A DNA stretch of 37,262 bases from Bacteroidota bacterium. GTDB taxonomy: Bacteria > Bacteroidota > Bacteroidia > Chitinophagales > Chitinophagaceae. Where the stretch lies: NCBI GenBank assembly GCA_018971025.1, contig JAGWVE010000014.1:1-37262 (forward strand), given 5' to 3'. Positions 32,064-37,262 of the stretch are shown one piece after another. How positions within the stretch are numbered: the stretch's first letter is position 1; every line of letters begins with the position of its first letter. Both the position numbers and the translations under genes were made by a program. The notes beneath the pieces were generated by a model, which saw only the letters and a program-made list of their open reading frames with translations, had not been told where the DNA came from and ran no database searches.

Positions 32064-33863
32064 ATGAGTCACGAAGCAGTTTTACATGGAGATGCACATG
32101 GACACGATGATCACGGTCATCATGAACACCATGATACGTTCCTAACTAAATATGTATTTAGCCAAGACCATAAAATGATTGCGAAGCAATTCTTAATCAC
32201 AGGTATGGTATGGGCAGTGTTGGGTGGTCTAATGAGCGTACTTTTTCGTTTGCAGTTAGGGTATCCAGATTCAACATTTCCTTTCCTAGAAGATCTTTTA
32301 GGAAAATGGGCTAAAGGTGGCCGTATCTCTCCAGAAGCATACTACGCGCTTGTTACAACACACGGTACCGTACTTGTGTTCTTTGTATTAACAGCTGGTT
32401 TGTCTGGTACTTTTGCCAACTTCTTAATTCCTTTACAAGTGGGCGCACGTGATATGGCGTCTCCTTTTATGAATATGCTGAGCTACTGGTTTTTCTTTGC
32501 AGCTAGCATTGTGATGTTGTCTTCTATGTTTGTAGAAACAGGCCCCTTTAGTGGTGGTTGGACAGCGTATCCTCCATTATCTGCACTAGGTGATGCATCT
32601 CCTGGTTCTAAAACAGGTATGGATCTATGGATTGTTTCGATGGCACTCTTTGTGGTATCTTCTTTATTAGGAGGTCTTAACTACATTGCTACCATCTTAA
32701 ACATGCGTACCAAAGGTATGAGCATGACACGTTTACCATTAACGATTTGGGCATTGTTCTTTACAGCAGTACTTGGTGTACTTTCTTTCCCAGTATTGTT
32801 TTCTGGTTTTATCCTATTAATTTTTGATAGAAACTTTGGAACAAGCTTCTACTTATCAGACATATTTGTAAATGGTGTAGGCGCTTTACCGAACGAAGGT
32901 GGATCTGCTATTTTATACCAACACTTATTCTGGTTTTTAGGTCACCCAGAGGTATACATCATTTTGTTACCAGCCATGGGTATGGTATCAGAAATATTAT
33001 CGATCAATTCACGTAAACCAATTTTTGGTTACATGGCCATGATTGGATCTTTATTTGCAATTGCAATCTTAGCATTCTTAGTTTGGGCGCACCACATGTT
33101 TGTGACGGGCTTAAATCCATTCTTAGGATCTGTGTTTGTACTTCTAACTTTATTAATTGCGGTTCCTTCTGCTATTAAAGTATTTAACTGGTTAACGACT
33201 TTATGGAGAGGTAATATCCGTTTCACCCCAGCAATGATGTTTGCGATTGGTTTTGTGAGCTTATTTATTTCTGGTGGTTTAACAGGTATTTGGTTAGGTA
33301 ACTCAGCACTCGATATTCACTTACACGATACCTACTTTGTAATTGCGCACTTCCATATTGTAATGGGTGTAGCATCTATGTTTGGTATGTTTGCGGGTAT
33401 CTACCACTGGTTCCCTAAAATGTATGGTAAGCAGTTAAATAATACGCTTGGTTATATCCACTTCTGGGTAACCATTGCAGGCGCTTATTTAATTTTCTGG
33501 CCAATGCACTACGAAGGTTTAGCAGGTATGCCACGTCGTTATTACGATTTCAGCATTTGGGAAAGCTTCAAGCAATTTGGTGAGCTTAATAAATTTATCA
33601 GCCTTGTTTCTATGATTGTATTCATGGTTCAATTGTTGTTCTTATTTAATTTCTTCTACTCTATTTTTAAAGGAAGAAAATTAACGAATCAAAATCCATG
33701 GAATGCCAATACACTTGAGTGGACTGCACCGATCAATCCTGGTCATGGTAACTGGGTAGGTGAAATTCCTGAAGTGCACCGTTGGGCATACGATTATGGT
33801 AAAGATGGCGTAGACTTTATTCCGCAAACAACACCTGTTGGAGCAGACGAAAGTCAGCACTAG
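32064..33863 (+). CDS. coxA: Cytochrome c oxidase subunit I (heme-copper, A1 type)
   Basis: At 599 residues it has twelve or more membrane helices and the full ligand set: His100 (TTHGT) and His431 for the low-spin heme, His429 for heme a3, and His294, His343 and His344 for CuB. LGHPEVYIILLP carries Glu296 and the cross-link Tyr298, which places it in the A1 type with a D-channel glutamate. The N-terminus is rich in histidine (HGDAHGHDDHGHHEHHD). It reduces oxygen to water and pumps protons. The heme O synthase gene starts one base after its stop. Confidence 0.97.
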   Translation: MSHEAVLHGDAHGHDDHGHHEHHDTFLTKYVFSQDHKMIAKQFLITGMVWAVLGGLMSVLFRLQLGYPDSTFPFLEDLLGKWAKGGRISPEAYYALVTTHGTVLVFFVLTAGLSGTFANFLIPLQVGARDMASPFMNMLSYWFFFAASIVMLSSMFVETGPFSGGWTAYPPLSALGDASPGSKTGMDLWIVSMALFVVSSLLGGLNYIATILNMRTKGMSMTRLPLTIWALFFTAVLGVLSFPVLFSGFILLIFDRNFGTSFYLSDIFVNGVGALPNEGGSAILYQHLFWFLGHPEVYIILLPAMGMVSEILSINSRKPIFGYMAMIGSLFAIAILAFLVWAHHMFVTGLNPFLGSVFVLLTLLIAVPSAIKVFNWLTTLWRGNIRFTPAMMFAIGFVSLFISGGLTGIWLGNSALDIHLHDTYFVIAHFHIVMGVASMFGMFAGIYHWFPKMYGKQLNNTLGYIHFWVTIAGAYLIFWPMHYEGLAGMPRRYYDFSIWESFKQFGELNKFISLVSMIVFMVQLLFLFNFFYSIFKGRKLTNQNPWNANTLEWTAPINPGHGNWVGEIPEVHRWAYDYGKDGVDFIPQTTPVGADESQH

Positions 33864-33864
33864 A

Positions 33865-34740
33865 ATGGCAAATACGCGCAACAGTAAAGCCAAAGATTAT
33901 TACCAGCTAATCAAATTTACGCTGAGTTTTACAGTTGTGTTTTCCTGTGTGGTATGCTATTTATTAGCACCAAAAGTGAAGGAGTTTGATTGGTGGATGA
34001 TTGCCATTTTGTTTCTAGCAGGAATGCTTGTTACTGGAAGTGCAAACGCAATCAATCAAGCAGTAGAAAAAGACACCGATGCTATCATGAAGCGTACTGG
34101 GTCAAGGCCTGTTGCTGCAGGTAGGATGAGTCAAACCGAAGCCTATACTTTTGCAGTGATTGCCGGAATTTTAGGTGTGGGCATGATGTGGTACTTTTTT
34201 AATTTGTCTTCGGCTCTTTTATCTGCGTTTAGTTTATTCTTATATGCTTTTATTTATACGCCCTTAAAAAAAATCAATTCTATCGCAGTATTGGTGGGGG
34301 CATTACCTGGCGCACTCCCTTGTTTGATTGGCTGGGTTGCAGGTAACGACGATTTTAGCATGGGTGGATGGATTTATTTTGGTATCCAATTTTTGTGGCA
34401 GTTCCCACATTTTTGGGCGATTGCTTGGGTGGCACATGAAGATTATAGCAAGGCTGGATTTAAGTTGCTACCCGCAGACAAAGGACCAACAAAGTTTACA
34501 GCTGTTCAAGGAATTATGTACTCGGTACTTATGATTCCGGTAGGATTGTTGCCGTATTATTTTGGTTACACAGGACTTACAAGTGCGATCATTGTAATGG
34601 CTAGTAATGTATTTATGGTGGTGCAAAGTATTAGGTTGTACCAGCAAATGGATGTTAAAGCAGCAAGGCGCGTTATGTTTAGTAGTTACATTTATTTACC
34701 CATTGTACTACTTGCACTGCTTGCCGATAAAATAAAGTAG
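33865..34740 (+). CDS. ctaB: Protoheme IX farnesyltransferase (heme O synthase)
   Basis: The start at 33865 lies one base after the coxA stop, so translation is coupled; a longer frame overlapping coxA is rejected. The 291-residue UbiA-type membrane protein has the prenyl diphosphate motif NQAVEKDTDAIMKRTGSRP, with Glu in the place of the first Asp, and a second acidic site at WVAHEDYSKAGFKLLP. It adds a farnesyl group to heme B to make heme O, the precursor of heme A. Heme A synthase (CtaA) is not seen in this window. Confidence 0.95.
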   Translation: MANTRNSKAKDYYQLIKFTLSFTVVFSCVVCYLLAPKVKEFDWWMIAILFLAGMLVTGSANAINQAVEKDTDAIMKRTGSRPVAAGRMSQTEAYTFAVIAGILGVGMMWYFFNLSSALLSAFSLFLYAFIYTPLKKINSIAVLVGALPGALPCLIGWVAGNDDFSMGGWIYFGIQFLWQFPHFWAIAWVAHEDYSKAGFKLLPADKGPTKFTAVQGIMYSVLMIPVGLLPYYFGYTGLTSAIIVMASNVFMVVQSIRLYQQMDVKAARRVMFSSYIYLPIVLLALLADKIK

Positions 34741-34767
34741 AATAAAAAGTATTAAAATTTAATAACG

Positions 34768-35343
34768 ATGTCTACGCTTACAACAAGAGAACCTCAAAGA
34801 ATTCACCCCCACCGTTTTATCATGTGGGTGGCTATTGGAAGTATTGTGATGATGTTTGCTGGAATGACCAGTGCTTATATCGTTAAAAAAAATCAAGGAA
34901 ACTGGCTTGCCATTGAGTTACCCGTATTGTTTTGGTATTCTACAGCTGTTATTGTTGCTAGTAGTGTTACCATGATACTCGCTCAAAAAGCATTGCAGAC
35001 GGGCCGTAGTGCGTCCTATAAAGCACTTATTAGCCTAACGGCCATACTTGGCATTGTATTTATTTCCCTTCAATGGATGGGCTTTAAAGACCTTGAATTA
35101 AGAGGCATCGCACTAATAGGCCCTCAAAGTAACTCTGCATCTTCGTTTTTGTTTGTAATAACTGGATTACACATGTTGCACGTGCTAGGAGGCGTTATTG
35201 CCCTAGTTGTGCTCTTTTTCAGGGCTTTTTGGGCTAAAACAAGCGAAACTGGGGTGGTTCCGGTTCAACTAGTAGCTACTTATTGGCACTTTGTAGATAT
35301 TCTTTGGATCTATCTGTTTATCTTTTATCAAATGATTGCCTAA
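34768..35343 (+). CDS. Cytochrome c oxidase subunit III, first copy
   Basis: The 191-residue product has five membrane helices and the subunit III ending YWHFVDILWIYLFIFYQ. FLFVITGLHMLHVLGGVIAL is the usual helix with the His/Gly pattern of this family. Subunit III supports subunit I and helps keep proton uptake stable. The protein is shorter than classical CoxC (about 260 residues), as are bacterial CyoC-like forms. A second subunit III gene follows after 77 bases. The tandem pair is frequent in Bacteroidota; whether both sit in the same enzyme is not known to me. Confidence 0.9.
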   Translation: MSTLTTREPQRIHPHRFIMWVAIGSIVMMFAGMTSAYIVKKNQGNWLAIELPVLFWYSTAVIVASSVTMILAQKALQTGRSASYKALISLTAILGIVFISLQWMGFKDLELRGIALIGPQSNSASSFLFVITGLHMLHVLGGVIALVVLFFRAFWAKTSETGVVPVQLVATYWHFVDILWIYLFIFYQMIA

Positions 35344-35391
35344 TTCAAATAAAAAGTTACCCGGAAATCGTCTTTTTTGACTGATAGCCAA

Positions 35392-35399
35392 TATTTTTG
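35392..35399 (+). promoter_or_regulatory. Possible internal promoter between the subunit III genes
   Basis: TATTTTTG matches TAnnTTTG and is followed by CAACG, 21 bases before the next ATG. The nearest TTG (35377-35379) is only 12 bases upstream. The gap here (77 bases) is longer than the other gaps in the operon, which fits an extra promoter. Confidence 0.4.
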
Positions 35400-35420
35400 C
35401 AACGAAATTTTTAATAAGAC

Positions 35421-36098
35421 ATGTCAACAGCAACAGTAGAAACAACAAAGTCTTGGGGTGGTGGAAAAAGCCCATTTAACGTCGAGTACGGTAAATTAAT
35501 GATGTGGTATTTTTTGATGAGTGATGCCTTTACATTCGGCGCTTTTCTAATCTCATATGGTACCATTCGTTTTTCAACCAATGGATGGCCTGACCCTAAC
35601 GAAGTGTTTAGAAGTTTTCCTTTTGCGCCAGAAGGCGTTCATGCGCCACTTGTGTTTGTGAGTGTCATGACTTTTATCTTAATCGTTAGTTCTGTAACCA
35701 TGGTACTTGCTGTAAAAGCAGGTCAGGAAATGGACAAGAAAGCTGTTGTTAAATACATGATCTGGACCATCATTGGTGGTATTGCTTTCTTAAGCTGTCA
35801 AGCTTGGGAGTGGAATCACTTACACCACGAAGGTGCATGGTGGGGTCGCAATCCATTTTTAAATGCAGATGGTACCGCTTCATCAACCAACTTTACCAAT
35901 TACTTTTTTACCATTACAGGTTTCCACGGATTCCACGTATTCTCTGGTGTGATCATTAATATTATCATGTTAATCATGACGCTATTGGATAAGTTTGAAC
36001 AGCGTGGTCATTACCTCATGATTGAAAAAGCTGGTTTGTACTGGCACTTTGTAGATCTAGTATGGGTATTTGTATTCACTTGTTTTTACCTTATCTAG
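35421..36098 (+). CDS. Cytochrome c oxidase subunit III, second copy
   Basis: This 225-residue protein has five membrane helices and ends with the family signature YWHFVDLVWVFVFTCFYLI. Its N-terminus (PFNVEYGKLMMWYFLMSDAFTFGAFLISYG) aligns with the helix of CyoC/CoxC proteins that faces subunit I, and ITGFHGFHVFSGVIINIIM is the matching inner helix. It differs clearly from the preceding copy beyond the shared ending, so the duplication is old. It is followed after 35 bases by the subunit IV gene. Confidence 0.91.
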   Translation: MSTATVETTKSWGGGKSPFNVEYGKLMMWYFLMSDAFTFGAFLISYGTIRFSTNGWPDPNEVFRSFPFAPEGVHAPLVFVSVMTFILIVSSVTMVLAVKAGQEMDKKAVVKYMIWTIIGGIAFLSCQAWEWNHLHHEGAWWGRNPFLNADGTASSTNFTNYFFTITGFHGFHVFSGVIINIIMLIMTLLDKFEQRGHYLMIEKAGLYWHFVDLVWVFVFTCFYLI

Positions 36099-36133
36099 TT
36101 TAACTCACATCAATCACTTTAATTTACAATCGA

Positions 36134-36598
36134 ATGTCACATACTGCTCAACACGAAGAAAGCCACGGTGCTGGTGAAGTAAAAAAAGTTACCATCATTT
36201 TATCAGTATTAACCATTATTGAATTGATACTTGGTTTTTGGATGATGGATATCCATAATGTTGGTATGCGCCTTGCTATTAAAGGTTCTATCGTTATTTT
36301 AATGATGGCAAAAGCATTTTACATTGTTGCTTATTTCATGCACTTAAAACATGAATTAAAGAACCTAATTATGACCATTGTGGTTCCATTGGGTTTATTT
36401 ATCTGGTTTATCATTGCCTTCTTATACGATGGTAATTCATTCAGAAATTTACGTAATACCTACGATCCTTATTTTAAAGAACGTGCTACCATTAAAGTAG
36501 AAAAAAAGGAAGAAGGTCATGGTGAAGCTGCACATGAAGCGGTAGCTGATACCACTGCACACGCATCAGATACAGCAGCGGTAGAGAACAAACACTAA
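36134..36598 (+). CDS. Cytochrome c oxidase subunit IV family protein
   Basis: The 154-residue product has three membrane helices (VTIILSVLTIIELILGFWM, AIKGSIVILMMAKAFYIVAYFMHL and IMTIVVPLGLFIWFIIAFLYDG), the pattern of the prokaryotic subunit IV family (CyoD/COX4-like). Both ends are soluble and rich in His and Glu (SHTAQHEESHGAGE; EEGHGEAAHEAVADTTAH). It stabilises the oxidase, probably at the subunit III side. It closes the operon: a terminator begins 21 bases later. Confidence 0.9.
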   Translation: MSHTAQHEESHGAGEVKKVTIILSVLTIIELILGFWMMDIHNVGMRLAIKGSIVILMMAKAFYIVAYFMHLKHELKNLIMTIVVPLGLFIWFIIAFLYDGNSFRNLRNTYDPYFKERATIKVEKKEEGHGEAAHEAVADTTAHASDTAAVENKH

Positions 36599-36619
36599 TC
36601 TAAATTGTTATGCAATAAG

Positions 36620-36652
36620 AAAAACCACCGACCTTTGTTTGGTGGTTTTTTT
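36620..36652 (+). terminator. Intrinsic terminator of the respiratory operon
   Basis: AACCACC pairs with GGTGGTT around an 11-base loop and is followed by a run of T (36646-36652). The left arm is preceded by A residues, so the T-run side can pair further. Confidence 0.85.
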
Positions 36653-36668
36653 ATACGAACCTTTTTAC

Positions 36669-37262
36669 ATGAATAAAAAATCGATATTAGGTTTACTCGT
36701 TGCCCTTGGGCTTCCACTGTTTTGTTACTTGTGGCTTAAATCTGCAAGTGACCATGCCGTAGACATGCCTCGTAAATATCTATTAGATACCGTGGTTACG
36801 CGCATCGAAAAGGGGAAGGAAGTAACAGATAGCATTTGGCATAAAACGCGCAATATTACGCTCGTAAATCAATTGGGAGACACGGTTAGCATTTATGATA
36901 AGGGCTCCAAAATAATGGTGATTGATTATGTTTTTACAAGTTGTAGAAGCATTTGTCCCAAGCTCACTTTTAATATGCAAAAACTCCAACACTCTTTTAA
37001 GCTTGGAGGTAACGTACGTAATAAAATCGATACCGCGGTTGTGCAATTTGTTTCTTTTACCGTAGATCCTGAACGTGATTCGGTACCTGTATTAAAAAAC
37101 TATGCCGATTTGTTTGGTGCCAATCATGATAACTGGTGGTTTTTAACGGGCAGCAAAGACAGCATTTACAAATTTGCATTTGAAGAATTAAAAGTTGATA
37201 AATTCAGCGAAGAGCCTATCAGTCCTGACTTTGTGCATACCTCAAGGTTTGTATTACTCGAC
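36669..37262 (+). CDS. SCO1/SenC-family copper chaperone (3' partial)
   Basis: The frame opens at ATG 36669 with one membrane anchor (ILGLLVALGLPLFCYLWL) and runs 198 codons to the right edge without a stop. The thioredoxin-like SCO fold is shown by VIDYVFTSCRSICPKLT with the copper-binding Cys92 and Cys96, by FVSFTVDPERDSVPVL, and by His190 in DFVHTSRFVLLD. The three copper ligands are thus present. SCO1 delivers copper to the CuA site of subunit II, whose gene lies upstream. It is separated from the operon by a terminator, so it may have its own promoter. The missing part is probably only about 30-40 residues. Confidence 0.92.
   Translation, partial: MNKKSILGLLVALGLPLFCYLWLKSASDHAVDMPRKYLLDTVVTRIEKGKEVTDSIWHKTRNITLVNQLGDTVSIYDKGSKIMVIDYVFTSCRSICPKLTFNMQKLQHSFKLGGNVRNKIDTAVVQFVSFTVDPERDSVPVLKNYADLFGANHDNWWFLTGSKDSIYKFAFEELKVDKFSEEPISPDFVHTSRFVLLD

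Noticed and set aside
34768-36098. The two subunit III genes as one gene broken by a frameshift
   Set aside because: Each has a full set of helices and its own copy of the C-terminal YWHFVD signature.

Overview
The window looks like chromosomal DNA of a Bacteroidota bacterium, most likely of the Chitinophagaceae or a close relative. The evidence is a SusC/SusD glycan-uptake locus, a type IX secretion (Por) sorting domain on the amylase, A-rich leaders without Shine-Dalgarno sequences, several TAnnTTTG promoter elements, a tRNA without encoded CCA, and an alternative complex III plus cytochrome c oxidase operon. The DNA is AT-rich by eye. The family placement is inference; the phylum is well supported.

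Region 1 (2-8981) is a starch/alpha-glucan utilisation operon: a secreted GH13 enzyme (5' end outside the window), a SusC TonB-linked transporter, SusD, and two SusE/SusF-like surface lipoproteins, closed by a strong bidirectional terminator. The amylase would cut alpha-glucan outside the cell, the lipoproteins hold the polymer, and SusCD imports the oligosaccharides. Region 2 (8999-18037) is a looser set of exported proteins: a DUF1684 protein, a GH3 beta-glucosidase with a GH125 alpha-mannosidase, a TonB receptor with a thioredoxin-like protein, and an SGNH esterase overlapping an unrecognised lipoprotein.

Region 3 (18034-20371) is the least ordinary part. It holds a WYL-domain regulator, a divergent intergenic region with a 15-bp palindrome between two opposed -7 elements, a candidate small structured RNA, a 43-codon ORF, a secreted protein made of five nearly identical 19-residue repeats, a non-coding tandem repeat, a cluster of hairpins and tRNA-Arg(CCT). 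Region 4 (20372-22402) carries a membrane TPR-like protein, a GNAT acetyltransferase and an unusual fusion of a membrane domain to PurN.

Region 5 (22503-37262) is a respiratory operon: alternative complex III (actABCDEF), cytochrome c oxidase subunits II and I, heme O synthase, two subunit III proteins, a subunit IV, a terminator, and a SCO1-type copper chaperone cut by the right edge. Quinol is oxidised by complex III, electrons pass through its c-type hemes to the CuA site of subunit II and then to the heme-copper centre of subunit I; CtaB and SCO1 supply cofactors. This region is conventional for the phylum. The best candidates for something undescribed are the regulator/RNA/repeat-protein module at 18-20 kb and the PurN fusion.
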